From the NCBI RefSeq assembly GCF_036785885.1, contig NC_092323.1:3698501-3762500 (forward strand): a stretch of 64,000 nt of DNA, given 5' to 3'. Positions 25,401 through 36,500 of this stretch are shown here, in pieces (position 1 is the stretch's first letter; every line of letters begins with the position of its first letter). The DNA is from Coffea arabica (taxonomy: Eukaryota; Streptophyta; Magnoliopsida; Gentianales; Rubiaceae). The position numbers and the translations under genes were made by a program. The notes below the pieces were generated by a model that saw only the letters and a list, made by a program, of their open reading frames with translations, had not been told where the DNA came from and did not search any database.

Positions 25401-26190
25401 TCTGGTGACCGCTGTGAACTACTTTACTAAGTGGGTCGAGGCCGAGCCTCTGCGGACCATCTCAGGGTTGGCCATTCCAAAATTTTTTTGAAAATGCATT
25501 ATCTGTCGTTTTGGCATACCTCAGATAATCATCTCGGACAATGGGAGACAATTTGCCGAGAACCCATTTAAGACTTGGTGCGAGAACCTCGGCATCAAGC
25601 AACACTTCACTTCGGTAGGCCACCCTCAGGCTAATGGTCAGGCAGAAAATTTTAACCGCACCCTCTTGCATGGACTCAAGACCCGACTACACCGAGTTGG
25701 ATCATCTTGGTTGGAGGAACTCCCCAGTGTTCTGTGGTCATATCGGACCACGCCGAGGTCATCCACGCAAGAGACCCCTTTCTCCTTGACCTATGGAGCC
25801 GAGGCGGTCATCCCTGCGGAGCTCCTCACACCCAGTCCTCGTCTAACAACCTATGTAGTCGAGGTGAACGGAGAAGAGAGGCGGCTGGATCTCGACCTCA
25901 TCGACGAGAAAAGAGACCTTGCCTCAGCTCGGATAGCTTTCTACAAAAACACCATGGCCCACTACTACAATGCCCGCATCAAACATCGGCGATTCTTGCC
26001 AGGAGACTTAGTGCTTAGAAAAAACTCGGTCAGCCGAGCTGAACCGCAAGGGAAATTAGGCTCGAAATGGGAAGGCCCTTACCGAATTGTGGAATCTAGT
26101 CTAAGTGGGTATTGTAAACTGAGTTACCGAGATGGCACTCTAGTGCCGAGGACTTGGCACGCCGAGAACCTCAGACTGTATTATGCTTGA
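22431..26190 (+). pseudogene. gypsy pol (protease, RT, two RNase H, integrase), broken
   Basis: The protease motif DPGSS is at 22491. A frameshift lies near 22560-22600. The reverse transcriptase follows with WRMCVDFTDLNKACPKDCYP and the catalytic YVDD at 23636-23647. A second frameshift lies near 23785-23795. Then come the RT-linked RNase H (about 23.9-24.4 kb) and an additional RNase H (LYVDGSS near 24.5 kb, RSDSQLV, NRRADALSRL). Integrase follows with its H-H-C-C zinc-binding region (CPSCQVHA), then WGTDIIGPFP, ISDNGRQF and HPQANGQAEN. Stops TAA (25345-25347) and TGA (25489-25491) interrupt integrase. The frame ends at 26190. The domain order RT-RH-aRH-INT identifies the Tat branch of Ty3/gypsy. 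It has two frameshifts and two stops, so it is not functional. Confidence 0.92.
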
Positions 26191-26456
26191 AAATTTTACA
26201 AAGTTATCATTTCAGCCGCTTAGTTATTTTTCAATACCAAGATGCTCCACATCCGTTATTCAAAAATAAGGGGGACAAATAGGGGACGAAGCAAGAAATC
26301 AAAGGAGCCGAAGTGAGAAGAAATAAATCTTTCATTCAATGAAGAAAAGGCATTACAAGAAGAATATAAAAAACCGAGGTCAGGAGTATTGCTAATGCTC
26401 TCCTCACCTCGGATTTACATTTAAAGCCCTATGAGCTAAGCCTCCGCCTTGGCTCC

Positions 26457-28724
26457 CTATTGGCCAGTTGCCTCCCCGGCTTCTTCCCCGCCGGGGTGAG
26501 CATCTCCTCCTCCTCCTCCTTGCTCTTCGACACCCTCCTCGCCGACGTCGCCCCCAACTCCTTCTCCTCCTTCCTCTTCAAAGACCTCGTCGAGCTCAGC
26601 TAGCCATTTGTTGAACTCATCTTGGATTTCGGCCAAGTTCCTTCCGGCTTGGATGCCCTCGGCCATCCGATCACACATCTCCTTGGAGTTCTCGTTATAG
26701 TTGGCACTGTTCCTCAAAGACTCCAAAGCCTCAGAGGGTAGATGAGCTGCGGCCTCATCAATAGCCGACGTGAAGCCAAGCATGAAGCTCGGCCTTGTCA
26801 GTTGGCCGAGATCCCCAAGGAAGGTCTCGGACCTCCGGAAATCTTCTACAGCCGAGATCCTCGCACTCTCGAGAGCCTGCTCGTGGGTTTCTTCGCCTCC
26901 TCTGACCTCTTCTGCTCTTCTTCCAGAGCCGACCTCAGGCTGTTGGCAGTGGCCTCGGCCTCCTCCTCCTTAGTCTCGGCTTCTTGAAGGCGTCGTTGAA
27001 GCTCGGACTTCTCGGAATCAGACACCACCAGCTTTTTCTTTAACTTGGCAATCTGATCTTGCAGTTTGCCGGTGTTCTGCTCCTCAAGCAACTCACAGTA
27101 CCGATGTGCCATCTCGGCCACAAAGGCTGTGTTGGAAGCCGTGGTCACCATGACGCTTTAGAGCATCTCGGCCGGAGTCAGCTTCCTTGTGAACTCCAAG
27201 TCCCTTGGCAGGGTGGACTGCATCACCAGGTCCTGTGCAGCCCGAGGGTGGCTGCATCGGTCGTTGACCTTGAGCGACCAGTCCGGACATCAATGCTCGC
27301 CGGGGTGAGATTTTCCTTTCCCAGAAAACACTGGGGGGCTTTGGTAACGGTTCCAGAGCGAAGACGCCGTCACCGCGTTGACTGGAGCCTTCAACTGTTT
27401 GTCTCGGCCGTGTGGAGGTGGAAGTGCCGTGGTCACCCCTAATGGCACCCCTTCCGGAACTGAAGAAGTGGACCCTGTAGCCGCAGCAGCCGAGCTGCTC
27501 TGGGCTGCCGTGGTGGGGGTGGTGGGGGTGGTCTTCTCCACCGAGGTCTTAGAAGACTGCCCTTGCGATTTATTTTTGGGCGGAGGCGCCGATGTCTCGT
27601 CCGAGCTCTTCCTTTTCGATCTCTTTGCCACCTCGGCACCTGAGCTCGACGTGATGATGTCGGACAATTTGGTCACTGCACAAAGAACAAATATTATCAT
27701 TTGCTATAGCCGAGGTAAAAGAAAAAGTCATGAAAGAAAAATTACAAGGTTTTTTAAGTTTAATGGAAAAGAAGGGAGTCTTGTTGGGAGGTAGTAGAGC
27801 TCGGCTAATTCCCCCATCGACCAGCACGGCCTCGGGGTGGTCCCAGCTGAAGATCCGAAGTCCAGACCCCATCAATTTTTGGAAGGACTCCTCTTCGAGA
27901 TCCCCCGCGGAGGCGTCAGCCTTCGATTTGATGGGCCTCCACCAAAAATCCCGTGGGAAGTCCACGGCCGAGACGAAGATGAAGTCACGCTTCCAATTTT
28001 TTATTGAAGTGGGGGCGCCGATGACTAATTTCGAGATGGTTTTGTTCCGGTTGCAGACGTAGAACCATCCCTTGTCTGTCCCATGAGCCTTGAAGGTATA
28101 GCATCGGCGGAATAGATCCACAGTCGGAGTCACCTCTTGATGTCGGCACAGCATCTCGAATCCTACGAGAATGCGGACCGCGTTTGGGACGAGCTGAGTA
28201 ATCCTCATGCCGAAGTGACGAAGTGTGTCCCTGAAGAACCTCGACGTCGGCATCCTCAGCCCGGCTTCCAGCTGCTGGATGTAGACTGCCACCGTCCCCA
28301 TGGGGGGCTTCTCGGCTGAGTCATCTGGTCCGGGCGAGGTGATGATGTACCCCGGTCTGAAAGGGTACTTTCTTATCACCTTCTGAGCCCTGTCTTCCCC
28401 CACTCGACTTCTGAACTTCGGCATCTTGCCGAAGTCAATCTTGGCCGCGTTTTTCGGAGCTACTGGCTCCAGTACTCCCTCATCATGGGGTATCTGAGCT
28501 CCGAGCTCGTTATTGAAGACAACCTCGGAACCAACTTCACTCATCTCGGATGACTCTGACACCGAGGCTGCCTCGATGATCTCCACCTCGGTTGAACCCC
28601 CCGCAGCACCGGACGTCGATCCCCCAGAACTGGATGAAGTTGCTTCTTCCGAAGTGTCAGGCACCTCCTCGGCCTGGTAGCTCGGTTTTACGGTCTCCTT
28701 ATGGGTTTTAGCCGTTTTGGCCAT
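26457..28724 (-). pseudogene. Antisense gene of the gypsy element (putative gypsy-type transposon protein), broken
   Basis: Exon 1 runs from ATG 28724 to 27746. A 70-nt intron 27745-27676 (GT at 27745-27744, AG at 27677-27676) joins it in phase to the next exon. The N-terminal part is Ser/Glu-rich, then a globular region (for example KYPFRPGYIITSPGP, SRFFRDTLRHFGMRI, KGWFYVCNRNK, WKRDFIFV) that resembles the Pfam family called putative gypsy type transposon (PF04195). Exon 2 is basic then Thr/Ser-rich, followed by a long coiled coil (QDQIAKLKKKL to EEEQKRSEEAKK) and an acidic Gly/Glu tail. It is interrupted by TGA 27290-27292, TAA 27158-27160 and a frameshift near 26880-26890. A strong donor-like GTAAGT in the leader (28758-28753) suggests a possible leader intron. 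The function is unknown even in intact relatives. Confidence 0.75.
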
Positions 28725-28902
28725 ATGTGAATGATGAGATGAAAATAGAAATACTTACTGTTGACTACGGAATCTGACGAAGTGGATGGCTTCGGCTGTG
28801 ATTTCGGCTGGCAGGGCTGGACTCACCTCGGCAACACTCGTAAATTTTGCAAGTCGCAGGCAAAGAAAGAAAGTGATGGGCCATGCGGTGAAAAGGACCC
28901 CC

Positions 28903-28910
28903 TATTTATA
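28903..28910 (-). promoter_or_regulatory. TATA box of the antisense gene
   Basis: On the minus strand it reads TATAAATA, about 180 bases before ATG 28724. It lies in a unique internal segment and not in an LTR, suggesting the antisense gene had its own promoter. Confidence 0.55.
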
Positions 28911-29217
28911 AGGGTTTGGGGGGAATCCGAAGAGGCGGCAAGAATGCGAAAAGACGGCCACGTTCGAATTCAAAACGCCGTGCCTCCCTCTCTCCTCATT
29001 AATGCCCCGTCCTTTCGACTGACACCCTCTGCACGAAACGTCCCACTACTTCACGACGCGACGGTTACCAGTGACCACGTCCTGTCAACTGACTAGCCCA
29101 CGTGTCTCGTCCCCACATCTTCCGGAGCAGTTTCGGGACCCCGACTCTTTACGAATTCGGCACAAGGAAGCCTCGGTACCTCCCTAACCCGGAGCTCCCG
29201 AGGCTTGGGGGGCTTAT

Positions 29218-29825
29218 TGAGGATGCTCACCTCGGCGACCCCGCATGTCCGAGGTGAACCTACCTCGTCCCTCATCGGAGCTCATCCGTGTCTTGGGCAT
29301 ATCCCCTAAACTCGGCCGGATCTCTAGTCTACCGTGTAGGTGACCTCGGCACCTCCACCTCAACTGCACGCTGATGATGTCAAGCCACCTGACATCACCC
29401 GGGACCAGTGCTTTATCTGAAAAGCACTGTCGCACTTAATGACTACTGCGTAAGACTCCTCGTCACCCTGTCCAGGCGGCTACAGTGTCAAAGTCAGGCC
29501 ACCTGACAGGGAGCAGAGCCGTAATGGCAGGGCATGGGTCCCGTCGGCATAAGACCCCCGTCCTGCCCTCCACTCTCACTCTATAAATACCCCCCATGTA
29601 CTCCTAACAAGTAAGCACACTGTTCATTCTCATATACTACTATTTTTCTCGTTCTCATACTAACTTGATCGTCGGAGTGAGACCAGGGGAGAAGCCCCGC
29701 CATCCACTTCGAACGTGCAACCTCACTTCATTCCACCCGAGGTGAGATAATCGAGTTCACCTCACCACATCAACAAGAGAGCTGATTTCGGTTGGACTAA
29801 TTACCTGCCAAAAATCACCTCTTCA
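29218..29825 (+). repeat. 3' LTR of the gypsy element
   Basis: 608 bp, the same length as the 5' LTR, with about 11 substitutions and no indels by my count. Its TATA box is TATAAATA at 29582-29589. It is preceded by the purine-rich GGCTTGGGGGGC (29202-29213). Confidence 0.95.
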
Positions 29826-29876
29826 GTACTACTGGAGCTCGACTCGACTCGACTCGACAACATCTCTAGTCGGTTC

Positions 29877-31060
29877 CAAATAAAAGGTAAGGATCAAGAA
29901 TGCCTGCCTAAAAGCAACTAATCTCCAAATTACTAACTGATACGTCTCGACTGGGCCAAAAACTTTGCGCTGCTACAAATTGGTAAAGCCACTTTTAGGT
30001 GTCTTGAGGAATGTAATGGGGAAATTAATAAGAAGCAAAATTTGTAGATTTTATAATGTCCTAGCGTACGTGTTACCTTAAATTGTTCTGGAGATTCTTG
30101 GTCTTATTAAGGCATTATTTAAACAGTTGTAGCATGTATCATTCGGCTCTATAGTTTTATACTTGATTGTAATTGATAGGGCATGAGTTTTCCCTTTTTC
30201 ATGTTTGTTACTTACTCCTACTTCCTTTGAAGAAACGTAGCAACTGAGCCATTTCCATCCTCTACAGGTTCTCTTCTCCGTTCAAAAGATAAAAAAAAAA
30301 GGTATATCGATAGCAATAATAAATAGAGAAATGTTATTTGCACTCTTTTTTTTTTTATCACACTCCCACTATCATTCTAATCATATAATATTTATTTATT
30401 AGATTATTCATTTTTATTAATCACACTCCTACTATCATTCTAATCATATAATTTTTATTTATTAGACTATGTAATAAAAAAAATAGTGATAGTGCAAATA
30501 ACAAAAAAAATAGAGTGTAAATAATAAATATAAGGCTTGTTCGTTAACCTTGATAATGAGATCCAATCAAGAAAATGGGCATGGTTGTGCTCATATTTTT
30601 AGCACGTATATAATTCTTTCAAAACGCACCCAAACGCCACACGATGGGCTGCATGGTACCACTAAATGGTCCTAGCATTGGGTTCTTTTATAAAATGGAG
30701 TAGAGTGAATGTAATATTTCACAAATTGGACTAGAATAGCATAATGGTCTTGGATCATGCCACCTCAGTATGATCTTGGGCTCATATCCATAAAAATTAC
30801 CTCAAATACAGCGAGTCATGTTTCGGAGCCTATCTTAAATTTGTATATTTCCTATATTTTCGTTCACTATAAGGCCAAGGTAGGAAACGGACATCAATGG
30901 AATAGACTGCTTGAAAATTCAAAATTGGATTAAGTACCAACATCTGGTACCTGACCACCAATTAATGGACATTTTTGGTCGTTGGCCAAAAACTGAGTGG
31001 GAGTCTACCTCCCAATTTAGTTCCGGTTTCACCAGCGGCGCAACTCAACAACAGGAATCG
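29877..31060. other. Spacer upstream of CASP copy 2
   Basis: AT-rich and without coding potential. It includes the MITE-like block at 30327-30529 described separately. Confidence 0.5.
30327..30529. repeat. MITE-like block with internal duplication
   Basis: The outer parts are loosely inverted (ATGTTATTTGCACTC on the left; TTGTTATTTGCACTATC and ATTATTTACACTC as reverse complements on the right). Inside, a unit of about 65 bp beginning CACACTCC(C/T)ACTATCATTC is repeated in tandem. No clean target duplication is seen, so the boundaries are approximate. Confidence 0.35.
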
Positions 31061-31068
31061 TATAAATC
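31061..31068 (+). promoter_or_regulatory. TATA box of CASP copy 2
   Basis: TATAAATC lies 103 bases before the start codon, a normal spacing for a plant promoter with a leader of about 70 nt. The promoter region therefore appears intact despite the divergence of the protein. Confidence 0.5.
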
Positions 31069-31163
31069 GAAGTTGCATTCTTCAGTTTAATCGCACCATA
31101 ATCTAATGATCTAATCTACCACGAAAATACCCCAGTTTCATACTCCCTGAAATTGGTTGCAAA

Positions 31164-32110
31164 ATGCCTTTCAAAAAGAAGACAAAGGTATCGCCCGAGC
31201 CTGAGGTCGACGAAGAGTCCAATGAGTCGGCTCCAAAAGCCGGGGCTAACAGAGGGATTTCCAAACTAGACTTGGTTATGAGAATGGTTGCGGCAATTGG
31301 CACCCTTGGGAGTGCTCTTGCCGTGGGAACGGCCAACGGGTCTGGCCCGTTTTTCGCAGGGTTCTTTCGTTTTGGGGCGGGATATGATGATCTTCCTACA
31401 TTCACGTATGTCATTTTTAACTTGTAACCGCATCTCTTAATTAGGAGTATCATATTAATCACTGATCAATGATGATCATCCCCTCAAGACAATTGTCTTG
31501 CTGCGTTGCATTTAAGCAGTAACCCTTTTTTTTTTCTTTCCTTTCTAAAGTAGTTCTCGTTTCAAACAAATATATGTGGCAGGTTTCTGGTGGTTACCAA
31601 TGCAATAGTATGCGGCTACCTGGTTCTTTCTCTCGTACTGTCCATCTTCCATATTCTGAAGAGTTCTGCCCGAGTAACTAGAGTGATTTTGATCATTTTG
31701 GACACGGTAAACAACCACCCCCTCTCCCCCCCACCCCCCTCCCCCCAAAAAAAACTCCTATTTACGTTGTTTGGTTGAGCCCAGCACGAAAAAATGAAGC
31801 AGTTTAGATAAAAACTCCTGGTCCTGGCTAAACGGTCAATTTATTAGGCTTAATTAACTAACTAAAGCGATGTAGTGATACGTAGTGATGGTGTAATGTT
31901 TGTTAGGTGATGGTGGCATATCTGACGGGTGGAGCTTCCTCAGCAGCCGCCATGGTGCATTTGGCCCACAAGGGCAATGGTGGGGCCATCTGTCAGCAGC
32001 ACAACTCCTTCTGCGACAGAGTTGCGGGGGCTTTGGTTGGTTCCTTCATTGGAGTTGTCGTGCTCCTGCTCTTGATTTCCATGTCCGCCGTTGCTCTCTC
32101 TCGCCATTAG
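31164..32110 (+). CDS. CASP family protein, diverged tandem copy 2
   Basis: Three coding exons, 31164-31405, 31583-31706 and 31907-32110, give about 189 residues. Exon 2 has the same 124-nt length and phases as in copy 1, showing common origin. The four-helix layout, the helix-1 Arg (LVMRMV) and helix-3 Asp (IILDTV) are kept. In the first extracellular loop the ETLPFFTQF signature has become GSGPFFAGF (residues 59-67), and the second loop reads [13 protein letters not shown], lacking the Trp of copy 1. The N-terminus is longer, basic then acidic ([15 protein letters not shown]). All splice sites and the frame are intact. Since the first-loop signature marks true CASPs, this copy may act as a CASP-like (CASPL) membrane scaffold in another place or partner with CASPs. 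That is inference. Confidence 0.92.
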
Positions 32111-33679
32111 TTCAATTATTCGTGTGGCACCAACCGACGGATTCTCATGGCTCAAAAATCCGACCTGCTGCAGTGCTGGGGGTGACTTTTTCTGGGTCAT
32201 CCCTAAATATTGAGTGCTTAGATTGATTTTTTTTTTTTAATTTTTCATCATTTTGTTTATCTACTTTGATTGTGTATTTGTCAAATTAGGATCCAATAAA
32301 TTGTTGAGTATCAGTATATCATATTATTTCAGGCTAATTAAAGAGCCTGGCTGCAAAATGAGCCACTAATTAGCGCACAAGCAAATAGAAATATTTATGT
32401 AATGGCTAAATATAAATTAGCACTAGTATTTGGCTTATGGTGGACTTATTTACTTGTAGGCCAAAAAGCCACATGCATGATGTACCAACAAAACTTGGCA
32501 CTCAAAGCCAACCACTCACATTTAGAACTCACATTTGTGAAAACAGTTTAGACAACTTAAACATGGGAATATCAAATTTGAGCCAAGCGGAGGGAATGTA
32601 CATATCTATTTGTGGACCAAAATTTGTAATTTCTTGAACAACTTGGAGCCGGTCCATCTTCTCACACTATTATGAATATGAAAATACTGGTCAAAATCAA
32701 ATTCAATTGTCAACTGCCCTTTATCGAAAATAGGATTGACTATTGATTCTGAAGGTTATATTTCATCCCTTCAACAAGTTTAATAATGAGCATAACGGCT
32801 CTATTGTTCTGATGGAAAGAAGAACCTACGATTAGCAAAACCAACAGACGTCCTACCATGCCTCAAATAACAAGTGATTTTTCTTTGTTTAGAAAAAAAA
32901 AAGGCAACAAAAATTTAAAATAAATGGAAATTGAAACTAAATGTTGTACCATTTCCCACAAAAAAAACACACACACACACAAAATATATTATTAAGACCA
33001 GGATTGGTCAATTGGTAAAAGACCTTGATTTCTTGATGGAGTAGATCTCAATTCTTTGAGCCAGTTCGCTAGATGGTTGCAACTTTGCCTTCATCGTGCG
33101 GTATGCAAAAGTTACCCTTGTGCATGCCGAAATAAGCACGCGTTGGACACATTAATGCATCCTTGATATCATCCGTCACGTGGTGGGTTGATTGAGTCAA
33201 TAAACCTTCAGTCCTTAATCCTTTAACCAATTAGCATTTGTCTTTTGGTTTAAAACCAAATCATTTGATGCTCTACTTCGTAGTTGGGACAGGGATTCGT
33301 TGATATTCACTCACTCAGCATACCGGACGTAAAAATCTCTTTCCATTCTAAGACGATAATTGATTGTTATCCTTCACTAGTCCTTCTTTTGGTTCGCAAT
33401 TTAAAGAGGTGGCATGATTCTGTGCATTTGTGCACCCCCTCTGCCCTCCTCAACCTAAAATGTTAGAGTAATAATTGGCTTCTGTGCAATGAATGATGGA
33501 TCTTTGGTGTTCCGTCACCGCCTAACTTACTTCTTCAGTTCTACACCCAAAAAGACGAAAAGAGAAAGGCTCACTTTTGGTTTCTCATTTAGCACATCTT
33601 CTTAATTAAGTTTTGACTAACCAGAAGCATCGCTTGTCTCCTTTTAATAGTGTTGTTGTATACTAGCGGTGGGTATAAG
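32111..33679. other. Spacer after CASP copy 2
   Basis: 3' UTR of CASP copy 2, then AT-rich sequence without a gene. A stretch near 33000-33180 (GGATTGGTCAATTGGTAAAAG) weakly resembles the tRNA-like head of a SINE, but no B box or tail is clear. Confidence 0.4.
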
Positions 33680-34085
33680 TAGGGCTGACGCTCTCAATTG
33701 GGTTCGAGCTCGACTCAAGTTCAGTTAACATCGAGTTCAAGTTGATTAAGTCGAATTCGAGTTCAAAAATACTAAATTTGTTAGTTTGCGAGTCGATTCG
33801 AATTCGATTATATTTATTTATTTTTATTTTTATTTTAATAGTAAAATTACATATATATTCCTAATATTTTATTATTTGTTAAGAAAAATTATTATTCTAT
33901 TTATTTTTTAAAAATAAAATAATTATTTTAAATTTTTTTTAAGTTCGAGCTCAACTCGAATTTGAGTCGAACTCGAGTTCGAGTTTTATATTTTGAACTC
34001 GTCAAGTTCAAGTTTCATAAACTTATGTTAAGATTCGATTCAATTAGATCAAAACTCGACTCGACTCGACCCGTTTGCAACCCTA
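33680..34085. mobile_element. Old hAT-like MITE rich in TCGAGTTCGA
   Basis: The ends are inverted: TAGGGCTGACGC on the left and TAGGGTTGCAAAC as the reverse complement of the right. Flanking 8-mers GGTATAAG and AATATGAG agree at 5 of 8. The interior is AT-rich and bounded by GAGCTCGA/TCGAGTTC motifs like those of the element at 19575. There is no coding capacity. Confidence 0.45.
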
Positions 34086-36021
34086 AATATGAGTAGGGCA
34101 TACTTGTGTTTTGGCCAACACCCATTCTATCCACCCAAGCTCACTCGAGAGCAGGGTGCAAGTAATTATATCCTTGCATGGCCATATATGTTTCTTCTTC
34201 AGCTCAAAATATGATAATCAAGGTTTTTTCTCCCCCAATACCCCCCCCCCCAAAAAAAAACCAAAAAATATATATAATAATAAGAAAGAAAGAATAAAGT
34301 TACTCTTCCACCTTCTTATCGTGCCTCTCTAGCTTCTATAGACCTTGTTTAATTTGCTCAAAATCAACGGACAAGGCCCCAAAGAAAAATAATACTCCTA
34401 GTAAAGTGTTTGTTATCCGTTAAATCAAAGATATTACGGTAGTATTCCAAAAGTGGAGGCTTTTATCTCAAAATTGTTAGCCTAAATTGAGAAACTTTAC
34501 TAAGATTAGAGCCCCGCAAAAAATCATCGCACGCAACTTGGGGGCATTAGACGAATAAAATTAGGGCACGTGCTTGTTCCCTTTGGCGGTTTCATGTTGG
34601 AAGTGATGAGACATTATCATCTAAATCGCCAGTTGAGCTTAAAAAATACTATTAAAGTGCACTAGTCAAAACTTAGCTAAAGCGGTAGGTTTACTTAGAC
34701 CTCATCGATTTCTTCTTTTCTTTGTTTACTTAGACTTCATCGCTTAACCATCGATCTGAATAATTGATCGATCCGCGTCCAATGGGAACTCCCCATTTTA
34801 GAATATGGGGATGATGGCTGTCCGTCGGCGGTGGAGGCACAGTCAATTCTTCTCCTTCTCACGCCAGAGTAAGATGATTGTATTATTTTAATCTAGTCCG
34901 TCTGACGCAAAAGAGTTGCCCAGGAATTTGAAATTCCCAAAACTAGTTAAAGGTGCTAACACGCATTTGACAAAGATCACCCTCCGGTTGCCCTGTTCAG
35001 CTATAGACGTCTATTTTGACATGTTAGCCTTTGCTAATTCTTTCAAGGTAAGACTAGCATATGATAACAATTGACTTTTTTCTTTTGCTTTTTTTTTTTT
35101 GTTTTGTTTTGGTAGAAGGTGATAGACACTCGTCTCCATTTTACGTGATATAAGATTTACGACCCATATAGTTTTTTTTTTTTGGGGGAGGTGGGGTTGA
35201 AGAATATCTCGAACCTAGGAAGGTTTTAGTCTCAGGAACATATTACTTCAATTATGTGCTACAGGGCCAAGTCCTTAATTTAGCCTGATCAAGAACATGG
35301 AACTATTCATTGCGACAATCGAGTTGCTAAACTTTGGGGATATTCAAGTTGGTTTCATTCGGCAAATGCATGGTTCCTGACAAACTCCAAAGGGAAGCAT
35401 TTTCGTATTACGCACTGCCAGTATTACGTCCAAAAACTAGGATAATGATGCGTAGTTATTATAATTATAATCATCCAGTGACTGTTAATAGAATCAGGTC
35501 AGCCCAAACTTAGCCTATTCAATCCGAAAAAAAGCCCCGATAAACTTACCTTTCACTGAGTTGGTCAGAGTTTGAACTTAAATATCAAGTCATAATTAAA
35601 TTTGACCCGAGATTAGGTCTTATTAGGCTCAAACCGAATATAGGCTCGATCCTTTAATCCATTTCTATATATATAAATTATATATAATATATTCATATTT
35701 TGATATATACACACACACATATACATATATGCGATTATATGTCTAAATATATAATATTAATACTTTATACTTATGAGTTATGTGTCAAATTATATTAGTA
35801 TATATAAGAAATATTAGATATACAAAATTATGTCAAAAGATTTAGAATGACAAATCTTTGTACAAGCAAATTGAAGAGCTTTGAAGATGTATTGAGCGTT
35901 CATTATATTTTAGTACTATTTTTCATGCATTTTGAACTAATTGGATTTATTATTGCTGAACATTTTTTAGTTTATATACTTTTTAATAAACTATTACTAG
36001 TTCGTGTGTAGTTTTAATGTT
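34086..36021. other. Spacer before the copia insertion
   Basis: AT-rich, with no gene seen. The right part (from about 35480) shares GACCCGA-type phrases with 39990-40316 and probably belongs to an old AT-rich transposon that I cannot classify. Confidence 0.4.
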
Positions 36022-36062
36022 GTAGTTCTGTGGATGTTAAACTAGTTTTAGAATTTAATAGT

Positions 36063-36396
36063 TGTTGTAAAACTAATAAACTACTATAGTATAAATGGAG
36101 ATATTAGAGAAAGATGTAGAGAAATTGAAAATGATATTCTTATGATTCCAACTAATACAAAAGTCTTCCTAAAAGGTGTCAATGTACCTCTATATATAGG
36201 TACTACAAGATTAAAGGTAAATCAATTCTATTAAACACCCACTATTACAAGAATATGAAGAAACCTATGAAACGGTTTCTCCACTATATGAATAGATTTA
36301 TGGATTGTAACTTATATACATAATGTAACCATAAATCAAGAATTAATCCTCTTGAGAATACAAAGGGACATCCATACTTTTAATTGTTTCATAACA
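36063..36396 (-). repeat. 3' LTR of the copia element
   Basis: 334 bp. On the minus strand it starts TGTTATGAAACAATTAAAAG and ends TTAGTTTTACAACA. Confidence 0.9.
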
Positions 36397-36500
36397 CTCC
36401 CCCTTGGATGTCCATTACACAAAGAATATGCCTCGTTAAAACCTTACCAGGGAAAAATTCATTGGGACAAAAACCCTAGTGAAGGAAAAAGAGTACACTA

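Larger units (their letters stand above)
20113..29825 (+). mobile_element. Ty3/gypsy LTR retrotransposon, Tat-type, nearly full length but inactive
   Basis: A 9713-bp element with two 608-bp LTRs and a 5-bp target duplication GTACT (20108-20112 and 29826-29830). A primer-binding-site-like sequence TGGCGCCGTCTGTGGGAAC (20723-20741) follows the 5' LTR, and a purine-rich tract around 29200-29213 precedes the 3' LTR. Order on +: gag, protease, reverse transcriptase, RNase H, a second RNase H, integrase. The second RNase H and an antisense gene between integrase and 3' LTR point to the Tat group. By hand I count about 11 differences between LTRs (1.8 percent), a recent insertion. Stops and frameshifts in both gag-pol and the antisense gene make this copy non-autonomous. 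Confidence 0.95.
19575..29868. mobile_element. hAT-like element rich in GAGCTC, split by a gypsy insertion
   Basis: Exact 8-bp direct repeats GTCGGTTC flank it (19567-19574 and 29869-29876). The ends are short imperfect inverted repeats: TAGGGGTGGAGTTG on the left and TAGAGATGTTGTCG as the reverse complement of the right. The interior outside the gypsy element and one copy of its GTACT repeat is about 576 bp, non-coding and full of GAGCTCGAG motifs. The 8-bp duplication and TAGGG ends fit the hAT superfamily. The gypsy element at 20113-29825 lies inside it, so the hAT-like element is the older insertion. Confidence 0.65.

Noticed and set aside
33000-33190. SINE-like stretch (GGTCAATTGGTAAAAG)
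   Set aside because: The A-box-like piece is present, but no convincing B box, tail or target duplication was found.
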